Assembly (NCBI GenBank): GCA_964543195.1
Contig: CAZIXF010000007.1
Span: forward strand, 50,418 to 114,417
Reading direction: 5' to 3'
From: JAGTVG01 sp964543195
GTDB taxonomy: Bacteria; Bacteroidota; Bacteroidia; Cytophagales; Cyclobacteriaceae
DNA: 64,000 bases
A model generated the notes under the pieces. It was not told where the DNA came from. It saw nothing but the letters and a program-made list of their open reading frames with translations, and did no database searches. The stretch's first letter is position 1, and the number at the start of each line of letters is the position of its first letter. The translations under genes and the position numbers were made by a program. Of this stretch, positions 34,734 to 44,639 are shown piece after piece.

Positions 34734-35231
34734 ATGAATAAGGCAATACTTGTTTTCGGTCTTCCGGGCACTGGCAAGACCTATTTTTCCAGGCATCTCG
34801 CTGAGGAAACCGGAGCCGTCCATCTGAATACGGACCAGATCAGGGAAAAATGGAATAAAAAGGGTCAATATGATGAAAAAACCAAACAATTTGTGTATGA
34901 TAAGTTAATGGACGAAATGATTCATGAGTTGCGCAATGAAAATGATGTGATCATTGACGGCACATTTTACGAAAAATCGAAAAGAGAACAGTTTGTTGAA
35001 AAAGCTTTGACAACAAACCCGGAAATCCGTTTCATAGAAATTAGGGCCAGGGAAGAAGTGGTCCGTGAACGGTTAAGGACAGATCGGGCATATAGCGAGG
35101 CGGATTTCAAAGTGTACAGGAAAATACAATCCATTTTTGAGCCTTTTGTCCGGCCGCACCTGGTTTTGTGGTCGACCAACGATAATATCAGGCACATGAT
35201 ACAGGAAGCAAAAAAATATATTTATGGATGA
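34734..35231 (+). CDS. P-loop kinase-like ATPase (AAA_33/zeta-toxin-like)
   Basis: 165 residues with Walker A FGLPGTGKT at residues 8-16, the DQIREKW segment, DVIIDGTFYEK (Walker-B-like) and IRAREEVVRERLRTDR, the arginine-rich lid of nucleotide-kinase-like folds. The following gene encodes an aminoglycoside-phosphotransferase-like protein and overlaps by eight bases. In many bacteria these two domains form one polypeptide (phosphotransferase first, P-loop second); here they are separate and in reverse order. Substrate unknown. Confidence 0.82.
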   Translation: MNKAILVFGLPGTGKTYFSRHLAEETGAVHLNTDQIREKWNKKGQYDEKTKQFVYDKLMDEMIHELRNENDVIIDGTFYEKSKREQFVEKALTTNPEIRFIEIRAREEVVRERLRTDRAYSEADFKVYRKIQSIFEPFVRPHLVLWSTNDNIRHMIQEAKKYIYG

Positions 35232-36234
35232 AAAACAGGTTCGTGCATTAATGGAAAACTGCGGGCTGCCCGACAGCTGCAATCACCTGGATTTTATCGA
35301 GACCCATATTTCCTGGGTCATCCTGACCGATAATTACGCCTTTAAGATCAAAAAGCCGGTGAAATTTGCCTTCCTTGATTTTTCGACTTTTGAAAAAAGG
35401 CAACATTTCTGTAACCGGGAGCTGAAATTGAACAGAAGACTGGCTCCGGGTATGTACCTGCAGGTCCTGCCCCTCACCCAATCGATGACCGGCCCCGGAT
35501 CTGACAGCGACGAGGTGATCGACCATGCGGTGCAGATGGAAAGAATGGACAATAAAAAGGAAATGGGCAAGTTGCTTGAAAAAGATGAGGTGACCGGGGA
35601 CGACATTGACCGTCTTGCAAAAAAGATAACCGGATTTCATCAGCAAACGGAGGTGATAAAAAATGTGTTCGACACGGCTGGTTTTATCGATATGTATGCG
35701 GAGATCAAGGCTGAGAATGATTTTGTCCGGGACACGCTGGGAGAGGAATGGGCGGATAGGATCAACCGATCGGTGGAATATTCCGGCCGGTATCTGAATG
35801 AAAGCCGGAGTTATTTTAACGAAAGGGTAACTCTGGGATACAAAAGAGACTGTCATGGCGATTTGAATTCACACAATATCTTTCTCTACGATGATCCGGT
35901 AATATTCGATTGCATCGAGTACAATGAAGAATTCAGGCATATTGATGTGCTGAACGAGATCGCTTTTTTATGTGTTGACCTTGATTTTTATGGCAGGAAG
36001 GATCTGTCGGCACGTTTTAATGAAAAATACATCCACCATATGAATTTCGATCATGGAACGGATGAACAGCGGTTGTTTAATTATTATAAAAGTTTCCGTG
36101 CCAATATACGGGCAAAGGTGACCATCCTTAATGAAAAGGGCAGTGATGAAGGGGATAGGGATAAAGAAGCCCTGGAAGATATTAAAAAATATATCGAAAT
36201 GATGGCCGGGTACCTGGAGGGGGAGGTGATATAA
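35224..36234 (+). CDS. Aminoglycoside-phosphotransferase-like kinase, partner of the P-loop protein
   Basis: 336 residues of the protein-kinase-like fold: ILTDNYAFKIKKPVKF (ATP-site Lys), the catalytic loop KRDCHGDLNSHNIFL (about 209-223) and the metal site VIFDCIEYNEEFRHID. The family is annotated only from aminoglycoside kinases; the real substrate is unknown and resistance should not be assumed. The eight-base overlap with the upstream P-loop gene points to coupled translation and a stable complex equal to the fused proteins of other bacteria. Confidence 0.84.
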   Translation: MDEKQVRALMENCGLPDSCNHLDFIETHISWVILTDNYAFKIKKPVKFAFLDFSTFEKRQHFCNRELKLNRRLAPGMYLQVLPLTQSMTGPGSDSDEVIDHAVQMERMDNKKEMGKLLEKDEVTGDDIDRLAKKITGFHQQTEVIKNVFDTAGFIDMYAEIKAENDFVRDTLGEEWADRINRSVEYSGRYLNESRSYFNERVTLGYKRDCHGDLNSHNIFLYDDPVIFDCIEYNEEFRHIDVLNEIAFLCVDLDFYGRKDLSARFNEKYIHHMNFDHGTDEQRLFNYYKSFRANIRAKVTILNEKGSDEGDRDKEALEDIKKYIEMMAGYLEGEVI

Positions 36235-36755
36235 ACAAAATTTCGCCACAGTTTAATTAATATATCCTTTCCAGATCCATTCCTAGGAGGCCCAGGTGTG
36301 TTCCAGGGAGGCCCAGGTTCAATCCCGGAGCACGTGTATGGTTAACCAGGATGCGATCAACCAGCTCATCCTGCAGGCAGCCGTGTTTTTGTGAGGAGAT
36401 GGGGAAATGGGTGGATGGGTTGATGAGTGGATGTGTTGATGTGGGATGGGTAGATGTGAGGAAGTGGAAATGGGAAGATGTAGAGTTGATGAGTTGTGAA
36501 GTTGAAACCTGATCCAGTCCTGAGTGATCCGGCCACAGGGAGAATTGTATCGCAGGAAGGTTTTCAAGATTGAGAGATGTGTAGTTGCGAAGGGCGATGA
36601 GGGAGGTGTACAGAATTGCGTCGATGGGTCAATGAGGGAAAGCGGAGAAGCGGAGATGTAGTTATTGGGAGATGAGATAAGGTAAGTCTAATGAGGAGAG
36701 GAGATGGAGAATGGGGAGATGAGATAAAGGTAAGCCTCGAATCAGGAGATGTCAG
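36235..36755. repeat. Purine-rich intergenic repeats (GATG heptamer-like array and short duplications)
   Basis: 36282-36320 holds two copies of a unit ending GGAGGCCCAGGT. 36395-36500 is a degenerate array around GGATGGGT/TTGATGAGT with near 7- to 8-bp spacing of GATG. 36665-36735 has GGGAGATGAGATAA followed by GGTAAG twice, 47 bases apart. No coding potential. The strand bias (G and A on plus) is strong. Confidence 0.65.
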
Positions 36756-38027
36756 TCACGATCTTTTCACCGAATACCGTCTAATTGCCAGGCTGCTGAT
36801 TAATCCGATCAAGGCCACAACGGTAAGAATGCCAAAATAATAACGGTAGCCGGAGCTGCCCGGGAAATGATCCACAAACCAGCCGGATAAGGCATGCGAA
36901 AAGATATCCGGCGTGAATCCGATGAAGGATACTACACCAACCGATATGCCGGTAAGGTAAAGCGGAACGCCCGTTTCTTCAAGCATGGCAAAATAGATAC
37001 CCCTCAGGCTGAAAACAGCCAGGGCCGCCGGAATGACCTGGGCCCATAAGATCCACATCTGATTTCCGGCCGGCTGTACAACACTCAGGGAAAAATAGGT
37101 GATCACCAGTATGATGAAAGAGGCGCCTATCATCTTTGAACTGGTGAAACGGTCAGCCAGCAATCCGGCCCCGATAGCCGCCACCGGTCGCATCCAATCC
37201 CTTATAGTACCCAGGATGGCCCCGAAATTTTTGCTCTGCGCATACCCCCGTTCGGCATAGGCGGGAAAATCAAAGGAACCTACATAGAGCATATAGGAAA
37301 AGAAAACGATCAGGGCAAGCAGCCATACCTGTGGCATTTTTAATGCCTTTTTTATGGCGTTAACATCGGTTTTGGAATGATGGTGATTCTCATTATTCAG
37401 CCCGGTATATTGTTCTTCGGGTATCACAATCCAGATTATGATCCCTGCCACCAGGGGTGCCGCCGAATAGATAAACAAAACGCTTTTCAGGCTTTCCTCC
37501 AGGGTGCCGCCCAGGACAAAGGCCGTGGTTGCCAGGGAAGCCATCAACGCGGCTACCGCACCCCTTCCACCGTCAAGGAGTCCGAAGCTTATACCCTGGT
37601 TTTCGGGATTTCCCCAGTTCCGGGTAGCCTTAATGAGGGCTGCCCAGAAGGTAAGAATGGACGTGATCCCCCAGAACGCATGCAAGACAAGAAGCATGGT
37701 GTAAGAAGGTATGGTGAACATGAAAAAACCACCGGCGCTGGTGGCAAGCAGCGAAAAGGTGAGTAACCTCCGGGCGGAAAAGCGGTCAGCCAGCCATCCG
37801 CTGGGAAAATAAGATACCACGGCCAGAATACCGAACATGGCATTGACCACGCCCACCTCCGTACTCGAGATATTGAACACGGCCTCCATGCTGGTCTGAA
37901 ATGTTTTGCGAAGATAGGGTAATAGATAAATGCTTTCACCGGCCAGCATCAGGCCGATAATGTACAACCAGTGCCGTATTTTCTCTTTATGTTCGGATGA
38001 GATATGCAAAATTCCTGAACGGCCCAT
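36756..38027 (-). CDS. Major facilitator superfamily transporter
   Basis: 423 residues with twelve predicted helices and a central charged loop near 205-230 (NENHHHSKTD). The helix 2-3 loop has the MFS signature-like GWLADRFSARRLL and the second half GLLADRFTSSKM. STEVGVVNAMFG and the LLDGGRGAVAA segment recall the UhpC/organophosphate-type branch. Likely carries a small organic anion or sugar; substrate not readable. Upstream 38028-38336 shows no gene. Confidence 0.86.
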   Translation of the reverse strand: MGRSGILHISSEHKEKIRHWLYIIGLMLAGESIYLLPYLRKTFQTSMEAVFNISSTEVGVVNAMFGILAVVSYFPSGWLADRFSARRLLTFSLLATSAGGFFMFTIPSYTMLLVLHAFWGITSILTFWAALIKATRNWGNPENQGISFGLLDGGRGAVAALMASLATTAFVLGGTLEESLKSVLFIYSAAPLVAGIIIWIVIPEEQYTGLNNENHHHSKTDVNAIKKALKMPQVWLLALIVFFSYMLYVGSFDFPAYAERGYAQSKNFGAILGTIRDWMRPVAAIGAGLLADRFTSSKMIGASFIILVITYFSLSVVQPAGNQMWILWAQVIPAALAVFSLRGIYFAMLEETGVPLYLTGISVGVVSFIGFTPDIFSHALSGWFVDHFPGSSGYRYYFGILTVVALIGLISSLAIRRYSVKRS

Positions 38028-38336
38028 TATTCCAGGCTACAATGATAGGAATAATATTGGTAACAGGAAAACCAGGTCCGGTTTGGGATCGATTACCCGG
38101 CGGAAATGAAAGGATTTGAGATAAGGCATGCCAGGAAAATGTTTTAATTGGCGTATATAGATTTCTCAGGGTTAAATGGGGGATCATCCGGGAAGTATGG
38201 CCGTACTTTGCAGTAAGATCGTTTGGGGTTCTTTGAACTGATCTTACCGATAACCGGGAAGAAATGCCTCTCAGCCCTTCTTCTGTTATTCATCAATTTT
38301 TCCTGTATTACTTTAATACTCCCTGAGTTATTTCCT
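38028..38336. other. Intergenic segment, no gene seen
   Basis: Lies upstream of the MFS gene and downstream of the truncated permease. No recognisable ORF, repeat, RNA gene or TAnnTTTG box was found on either strand. Confidence 0.5.
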
Positions 38337-38825
38337 TTATTCTTCCCTCAGCACTTCCACCGGATTTGTGCCGGCGGCTTTCAGTGACAGGAAACTGACC
38401 GTCAGCAGGGCGGTTCCCAGCACGGCAATCCCTGCCAGTACGAATTCCAATGGATCGATACTGACCTGAGTGGTGAAATTCTGTAACCAGTCACTTATCA
38501 GGTACCAGGTGACCGGAACGGCAACCAGGAAAGCAAACAGGATCAACAAGAAAATTTCCCGCGTAATCAAGAGGATCACATGCCGGGACGTGGCACCCAA
38601 TGCTTTTCGGATGCCGATCTCCCGGTAACGCCGTTCGGCCGAAAATGCGGTAAGACCCAGCAATCCCAGGCACCCCACGAAAAGGGCAAGTAAACTGAAC
38701 ACGGAGGATACTTTACCAAGCTGCGTATCCGCCCTGTACAGCCGGTCGTAATCCTCATCGAGGAAACTGTATTCGAAGGGTACCCCCGGAGCAAGGGATT
38801 TCCAGGCTGATTCGATCGACTGCAC
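38337..38825 (-). pseudogene. FtsX/MacB-type permease, C-terminal fifth only
   Basis: 162 residues beginning with a GTG (38825): FSLLALFVGCLGLLGLTAFSAERRYREIGIRKALGA broken here as FVGCLGLLGLTAF and RREIGIRKALGA-like RYREIGIRKALGA, then three helices and the terminal TNPVEVLREE. The same block occupies the last 160 residues of the complete 810-residue permease at 39263. The first 640 residues, including the periplasmic domains, are absent and upstream DNA has no homology, so this is a 5'-truncated relic. Confidence 0.82.
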
Positions 38826-39262
38826 GGATCCCCGAATACCCCCCCTGATAATTTAACCCAAAAAATTTATGAATTTTTCGGGTTAATGTTCCTGAGGGCG
38901 ATGGTAAAAAAGTTTTTGATCATAAATTTTGTATCCGTTGAGGATCACTTTTAAAAACCAAAAAACCGGATCACCGGGATGTCCCGGCCTTGTAATGCAC
39001 TAACCAAGAAATGATCAACATCCTGTTATGTGCCGGAGTGATATATCCGGTCATTTTCTCTCACTGAGTTGATTTGCAAAAGGAATGCCATTTGTAAAAA
39101 GACCACATTTCGGGCTTATTACCATGCCAGGAAAAAAATACCTGTTCATTTGTTGACAACCGTGTTCGATCCCGGACGGTGAACTTCACTTTATGGTTGC
39201 TCCCTTATTCATTGCGAATGGATTCCCATTCCGCTTCCGGCATGGATCTTCCTTCCCGGATA
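38826..39262. other. Intergenic segment between permease relic and complete permease
   Basis: 437 bases without recognisable gene, terminator or promoter. AT-rich around 38850-38960. It may contain the eroded part of the truncated permease, but I could not read further homologous residues. Confidence 0.45.
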
Positions 39263-41695
39263 CTATTCGTATCGAAGCGCTTCGACCGGGTTTGCCGAAG
39301 AAGCTTTGTAGAGTTCATATCCGACTGTGACCAGGGTTAGCAGCAATACGCCCAGAATTACGATGACAAATAGGGTCCAATCGATGCTCACCTGGTAGGC
39401 GAATCCCTGAAGCCACTCTTTCATCAGCAGGTAACCCACAGGTACGGAGATGACCACAGCCACCCCAAGCATTAACAGGAATACTGAAATAAAGATCCAA
39501 AAGATGTCCAGGAACGAAGCGCCCATTACCTTCCGGATACCCACTTCCCTGGTTTTCTGCTCGGCCATGTAGGACGCCAGCCCGAACAGGCCCAGGCAGG
39601 CAATGAATATGGCCAGGATCGAAAAGCTCCTGGTCAGGTCGGCCAACCGCGATTCATAGGCATACATCCGGGCAAACTCATCATTCACAAACCAGTAATC
39701 GAATCCTGTTTCCGGGAACACCCCCTTCCACTTCGATTCCAGCACCTTGAGCTTATCGCTGATTTGGCCTGCAGGAAGCTTGGCGTATACGATCTGGTCG
39801 ATAGGGTGGGGTCTGGCATTGATGGCCAACGGACCGATGGTCTGCTGCATCGACCGGTAGGGAAAGTCCTTCACCACACCAATGATCTTTCCCTGACGTT
39901 CGGTACTCTGATCTGTGATGGTAAGTCCCAGCACCTCCTCATTGGTCTTTCCGAGGTTCTTCACGGCCGTTTCATTGAGAAGATAAGCATTGGAATCGGC
40001 AGGATTATCTTCCTGAAAGTTCCGTCCTGCCACCAGGTCAAGGGAAAACATCTCCGGGAATTCATAATCGACATTCAACTGGCTCCACTGGTAATCCTGA
40101 TCGCTGACTTCGGGTATTTTGAAATTGGCGCCGATCCCGCCAAAGTAATTCTGCCTGGGCAGATGATTGGCCATGGTCACCTCCCGGATCTGCGGATCCT
40201 GTAATATCTGTTCCCGGAGGACCGGATATTTTTCATAGGGTGCACTCCCGCCGTAACGGATGGATACGATCTGGTCGCCCTGTTCATTCAGTTTTGAATC
40301 TTTCAGCAGATTCACCTGCCTGAAGATGAGGATCGTGCAGATAATCAATAACAGGGAGATGGCATACTGCATAATAACCAGGACCCGCCTGAACCGGTCC
40401 GATCCGCCTCTTCCCTGGCCGGAACTGCTCCTGAAGGCATCGGCCGGCTTATACCGTGAAAGGAAAAAGGCGGGATAACTTCCTGCAATGAACGCCACAA
40501 AAACGGTCACCCCGGCAATAATGGCCAGAATAGCCGGATTACCAAGATCAGTGAGCACAAAGCTTTTCTGCGATAATAAATTGAAGTATGGCAATATCAG
40601 CACCACCAGAATAACGGCCAGGATCACAGAAACCAGGGTGGTCAGGAATGATTCGGTGAGGAACTGGAAAATAAGCATGTTCCTGTTGGTGCCCATGGTC
40701 TTACGCAGGCCGACTTCCCTTGACCTTCTTGCGGAGCGGGCGGTGGCCAGGTTCATGTAGTTGATGCAAGCGATAAAAAGGATGAGTATTGCAATGGAAC
40801 TGAAGATATAAATATAGGCTTTGTCCCGTCCGTCCTCGTTTCCCCAGCGCATTTCCGCATCGAAATGGACATCGGTAAGCTTCCTGAAAATGGGTTCAAA
40901 AAAGGTAGCATTTTCCTGAAGGTTCGATTCGAGCATGTTGTCGAGGGAATTACTTACGCTTTCAATGGCCGCACCTTCCTTGAGTTTAATATAGGAAGTC
41001 ATGAAGCTGCCCTGCCAGTTGTGAAAGATCTGGTCGTAGCGCTCATTGAAGACGGATTGGAGAGCCTGGTTGTTGACAAGATATTTGGGTTTCAGATGGG
41101 AGTTGGAAGGATAATCCCTGAAAACCCCGGTCACCAGCAGCTCGATATCCCGGTTGCCCAGGAAAGGGTGCCGGACTGAAATGGATTTATTGAGGGGATC
41201 CTCGTCGCCGAACAGCTCACCGGCAGCCGATTCACTCATCACGATCGAGTTGGGCAGTGAAAAAGCTCTTGATTTTTCACCTCCGGCAGATTCATAATAG
41301 AGCACATCGGGGTAGGTGGGATCGACCCATATCAGTTCTTCCGTCAACACGATCCGGTCATCGGGCCGGTAGCTGATGGTGGTAGGATAGCCTGTCCAGA
41401 TATACCGGGTGAACGATTCTACTTCAGGCAGTTGCGCGGCAAGCTCTTCACTCCAGACAGCCGGTGCGGATGGGGCTTCGAAGCTGTTACCGTCTTCGAA
41501 AGACCGTTTGGTGCCGATCAGGTAGGTGTTTTCAGGATCCTGGTGTATCCGGTCATAACTGAGCTCATCGAAAATATATAAAAAGATCAGGATAGCGCTT
41601 GCCAGTCCGACCGAAAGTCCGAAAATATTGATACCGGCAAAGACCTTTTGCCTGGCGAAATTGCGCAGGGTGATGGAAAGAAAGCTTTTAAACAT
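39263..41695 (-). CDS. MacB-like ABC transporter permease (two FtsX domains)
   Basis: 810 residues. One N-terminal helix at about 20-42, a periplasmic MacB_PCD domain, three helices with the signature ARSARRSREVGLRKTMGTNR (about 315-334), a short fourth helix near 430, a second periplasmic domain, and a second FtsX block (EQKTREVGIRKVMGAS) ending ANPVEALRYE. No ATPase gene is adjacent, as usual for these Bacteroidota permeases, which are often mechanotransmission-type exporters or signalling proteins. A paralogous relic lies 437 bases downstream. Confidence 0.9.
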   Translation of the reverse strand: MFKSFLSITLRNFARQKVFAGINIFGLSVGLASAILIFLYIFDELSYDRIHQDPENTYLIGTKRSFEDGNSFEAPSAPAVWSEELAAQLPEVESFTRYIWTGYPTTISYRPDDRIVLTEELIWVDPTYPDVLYYESAGGEKSRAFSLPNSIVMSESAAGELFGDEDPLNKSISVRHPFLGNRDIELLVTGVFRDYPSNSHLKPKYLVNNQALQSVFNERYDQIFHNWQGSFMTSYIKLKEGAAIESVSNSLDNMLESNLQENATFFEPIFRKLTDVHFDAEMRWGNEDGRDKAYIYIFSSIAILILFIACINYMNLATARSARRSREVGLRKTMGTNRNMLIFQFLTESFLTTLVSVILAVILVVLILPYFNLLSQKSFVLTDLGNPAILAIIAGVTVFVAFIAGSYPAFFLSRYKPADAFRSSSGQGRGGSDRFRRVLVIMQYAISLLLIICTILIFRQVNLLKDSKLNEQGDQIVSIRYGGSAPYEKYPVLREQILQDPQIREVTMANHLPRQNYFGGIGANFKIPEVSDQDYQWSQLNVDYEFPEMFSLDLVAGRNFQEDNPADSNAYLLNETAVKNLGKTNEEVLGLTITDQSTERQGKIIGVVKDFPYRSMQQTIGPLAINARPHPIDQIVYAKLPAGQISDKLKVLESKWKGVFPETGFDYWFVNDEFARMYAYESRLADLTRSFSILAIFIACLGLFGLASYMAEQKTREVGIRKVMGASFLDIFWIFISVFLLMLGVAVVISVPVGYLLMKEWLQGFAYQVSIDWTLFVIVILGVLLLTLVTVGYELYKASSANPVEALRYE

Positions 41696-42332
41696 AAGGC
41701 GAAAGATTTGAGTTTTTGACCTGCTGAGATTGGATATAACTATCCATCCCTTTCAGGTCGGGGCAAATAATATGCCAGCGGAATTCATTCCTTTGGTTTT
41801 CAATGATTTAAGTATAATAAGGCGGAAATTTTCCTTGCACAACTGTCCGGAAACGAACAGCACATTGTCCGGTATTCTATTTCCGGATCAAGTTTTATAT
41901 ACCGGGTTTATCAATACCCACAGGGAACAGGATAAAATAAACATAGATGAGATCTGAAAAAATCGAAGTCGAATTAAAAATAAGGATAATTCGAACCGAA
42001 GTCCGGTACGGGAAATCTCCTGACAGATAGATCAGCTTATGGATCTTAACCCGGATCACGGTTTCCACAAAGGAGAGTTACTGGAGACCTGTGTCATTCT
42101 TATTTAGGAGTCATTTATCATCCTGTTTACACAGACTAAAAAAGAATGTGGATAAAAATACTCAGCCCCCCTTGAAAGTGAGGAAGAGTATGTTATAATA
42201 ATCCCTATCCCGACACGGCCTCCGGAGGGGAACCCCGGAAATAAATCGAACTTTATATTTTCCGATCCACCTCCGGAGTACGTGCGAGTAAGGATTATAA
42301 AGGTAAATTATTCAATATAATGGGGTGTTGTT
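41696..42332. other. Intergenic region, no gene supported
   Basis: 637 bases. It holds a small inverted repeat (GGATATAACTATCC near 41733) and a repeated TGTCCGG pair (41846 and 41869) that could be regulator half-sites upstream of the permease gene, and CCTCCGGAG twice near 42219 and 42272. None of these is assignable. A 75-codon plus-strand frame has no family features. Confidence 0.45.
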
Positions 42333-42878
42333 CTATTTAATCTGCCCCCTGATCTCGCCGGGCGGGTTTTGAGTGGTATGTACATTCACATACGTATTGC
42401 CTTCGTTAATGGCCGTTACCAGGTCGGAAAGGGACATTCCGGCAAGTGGGCCGGTAAGATCCGATGAGGTGATTGTCCCTTCGGCAAGTACCCCGTTTGC
42501 CCTGTCAAGTACCGGTCCGCCATAAAGCCCCACTACGACAGGTCCGTTTACTCCTGCAGGTGCCATATGAATATGAGAAGCAAATACATTTTCAATATTG
42601 GCCACTATGAGTTTAAAATGAAGCTCCGACTCGTCTCTGCTGAGTTGCAGTTTCACCTGGCCGGTAGCCTTTGTATCAACGGAGGGCACTTCTTCTTCCC
42701 CTGAAAGATGGGCCACGTAGTTTGCCACTCTCATGTTTGCTTCGCGGAGGTTCTGATCATCGGCATTGACATTTTCCAGGCTGGTTTGTCTGACATCAGG
42801 TTCCATGACCATTTCTTCACAAGCCTGTAAAACAATGAAAAAGGACAGAATTACACTTAATTGGAATAATCTTTTCAT
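42333..42878 (-). CDS. CHRD domain lipoprotein
   Basis: 181 residues, signal peptide with lipobox FIVLQACEE (Cys 20). The CHRD domain (about 53-181) shows YVAHLSGEEEVPSVDTKATG, the GHIH-like ASHIHMAPAG and the C-terminal NPPGEIRGQI, all hallmarks of the family first described in chordin. Molecular role in bacteria is unknown. Stand-alone gene; 42879-43165 separates it from the next gene. Confidence 0.92.
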   Translation of the reverse strand: MKRLFQLSVILSFFIVLQACEEMVMEPDVRQTSLENVNADDQNLREANMRVANYVAHLSGEEEVPSVDTKATGQVKLQLSRDESELHFKLIVANIENVFASHIHMAPAGVNGPVVVGLYGGPVLDRANGVLAEGTITSSDLTGPLAGMSLSDLVTAINEGNTYVNVHTTQNPPGEIRGQIK

Positions 42879-43165
42879 GATTGTAAGTTTTTAAGGTTAA
42901 AAGATTGATTTTAAAGAATTGACCTCTGATAAAGGGTCAATATTTTTGTCCATTTTTGTTTTATTCTTCCCGCAGTAGCATACCTGATCTCATAATATAT
43001 CAATTTCTCCGGAATCGGTCCATACAGGAATGAGCAAAAAATTGTAAGTTTTGCAAATTTCTCATCATTGCAAAACAGCAATTTTCCAGAAAAAAGCCGA
43101 TTGCCGCTTTTATTTAAAATAAATCAAGCCTATTTTATTTTAAGTCAATTAAATACAATCATATC

Positions 43166-43762
43166 ATGACAGACCAACTCAAGCTAATGGCCATACTGGC
43201 ACATCCCGATGATGAGACCATGGGTGCCGGGGGTACGCTTGTTAAATATGCCGGGGAAGGTATTAAAACCTATCTGGTAACGGCCACGAAAGGTGAGAAA
43301 GGCCGCTTCAGAAGAGAAAAGGAACCGCCCGGTCCGGAGATTGTCGGACAGGTCCGGGAAAAGGAACTGTCTGCGGCTGCGGATGCTGGTTTTCAGACAG
43401 AAGACGACCATCAGCCACATGCCATTTCCAAGTTGTACTATATGACCTGGTCAAAAAGCAAATGGGAGTTTATGGAATCGTTCGTCAAGGAGTCCATTCC
43501 CACCGTGGATGGTGTTAAAAGAAATATCCAGCCCTGGCCGGATTGGCAGATAACCACCCGAATCGATGCCGGGCCGTACTGGAAAACCGTGTGGAAAGCC
43601 GTCCAATGCCATGAAACCCAAATCACTCTTTATGAGCAGTTGATGGATCTTCCCGAAAAAGATCATGAAACGTTATGGGGATCCCAGGAATATTACCGGG
43701 TATTCAGCACGGTCAACGGGGGCAGGGAGACGGAGGACGATCTGTTTGAAGGATTAAGGTGA
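43166..43762 (+). pseudogene. PIG-L/LmbE-type deacetylase with the central catalytic part deleted
   Basis: Residues 1-75 start as a PIG-L zinc deacetylase (ILAHPDDETMGAGGTLVKYA, His13, Asp15 and Asp16). At ELSAAADAGFQ the sequence jumps to the family's C-terminal third (PHAISKLYYMTWSKSKWEF, PWPDWQITTRI, HETQITLYEQ). The stretch of roughly 90 residues in between, which contains the HPDH motif supplying the third zinc ligand, is missing although the frame is kept. A full-length member has about 280 to 290 residues; here 198. The product, if made, should lack the metal site. I regard it as an in-frame deletion relic. Confidence 0.7.
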
Positions 43763-43778
43763 GGGCGTTTTTTCCGGT

Positions 43779-44075
43779 GTGAAAAAAATCAATTGGATTT
43801 CCAAGATCCATACCTCCTCCGGCGATCCGGTCATCACCCGGGAAAAGATCAGCAGACTCGATGATGACACACCGGATTCGTTCATCCGCATCCATCGTTC
43901 ATTTATAATAAATACCGGTAAAATTGATTCTTATAATAAGGCCAATCTTTCTCAGAAAAACCGGAAAATAATAAAAAATCATGCTTCTTATTCCATGATG
44001 CCCTTTTTCAGGTGCATGGTGCAGAAGATTTCAGGTAGGCGATCCGGTCAGAATGTAACGGCCCTGTGGTGCTGA
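43779..44075 (+). pseudogene. LytTR DNA-binding domain fragment
   Basis: The frame from a GTG at 43779 reads IHTSSGDPVITREKISRL and then DSFIRIHRSFIINTGKI, the beta-strand and FIRIHRSF(I/Y)IN core of LytTR domains. The N-terminal receiver or membrane part is missing and the last strand-helix motif is replaced by unrelated sequence after SYNKANL. It starts 16 bases behind the damaged PIG-L gene, so the two mark a zone of gene decay. Confidence 0.7.
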
Positions 44076-44126
44076 TTGTATTCAGAAATTGGTTATTTTT
44101 AATATACGATATTAAACTCGAAAATC

Positions 44127-44378
44127 ATGAAATCAGAGAAAAAATTAGCCCGTGTGTTTACCGGTACAGAAGTACAGGTCAATTTACTGAAGTCTGAACT
44201 GGAGAAGGAGGGGATATTCGGTATCATCCGGAACGATTTTCAATCCGGAGTGATGGCCGGCTTCGGAGCAGGTGTCCCTTCCGCAATTGACCTGTATATT
44301 CAGGAGCATGACCTGGAAAGAGCCGAACCGGTGATCAATGAGTTTATCCGGATGAATGAAGAAAGAGGGGAGGAATGA
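44127..44378 (+). CDS. DUF2007-type putative signal-transducing protein
   Basis: 83 residues, no signal peptide. LARVFTGTEVQVNLLKSELEKEGI and the later DLYIQEHDLERAEPVINEF (broken here for length) follow the DUF2007 pattern: beta-alpha-beta start, a GAGVPSAIDLYIQ strand and a final amphipathic helix. The domain binds nothing known. Stand-alone; the following 261 bases hold no gene. Confidence 0.82.
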   Translation: MKSEKKLARVFTGTEVQVNLLKSELEKEGIFGIIRNDFQSGVMAGFGAGVPSAIDLYIQEHDLERAEPVINEFIRMNEERGEE

Positions 44379-44639
44379 TAGTTGCTGTTGGGATTCCTAA
44401 TATGTGATCAACCAAAATGAATGACAAATAGCAAGGAATTAAATTTGAAAACCCACAATGCATGAAGGATCTTTTCAAAGGAATACCGGAATAAAGAAAT
44501 TAAAATAATGACTAAGAAAGAAGGCTTTATCCGGGCAAAATACAATCAGTAAGAAATTTGGCCTTTTGCTTTAACTAAATGGATTTTTAAATTTTTACTT
44601 ATATTCACGTAACTAACTGGAATTATTATTTAACCAATT

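Noticed and set aside
35224..36234. Antibiotic (aminoglycoside) resistance gene
   Set aside because: Only the fold is shared; pairing with a P-loop partner and lack of similarity to known resistance kinases argue for another role.
41730..41957. 75-codon plus-strand frame upstream of the permease
   Set aside because: No conserved features, no promoter, and antisense to the presumed permease promoter region.
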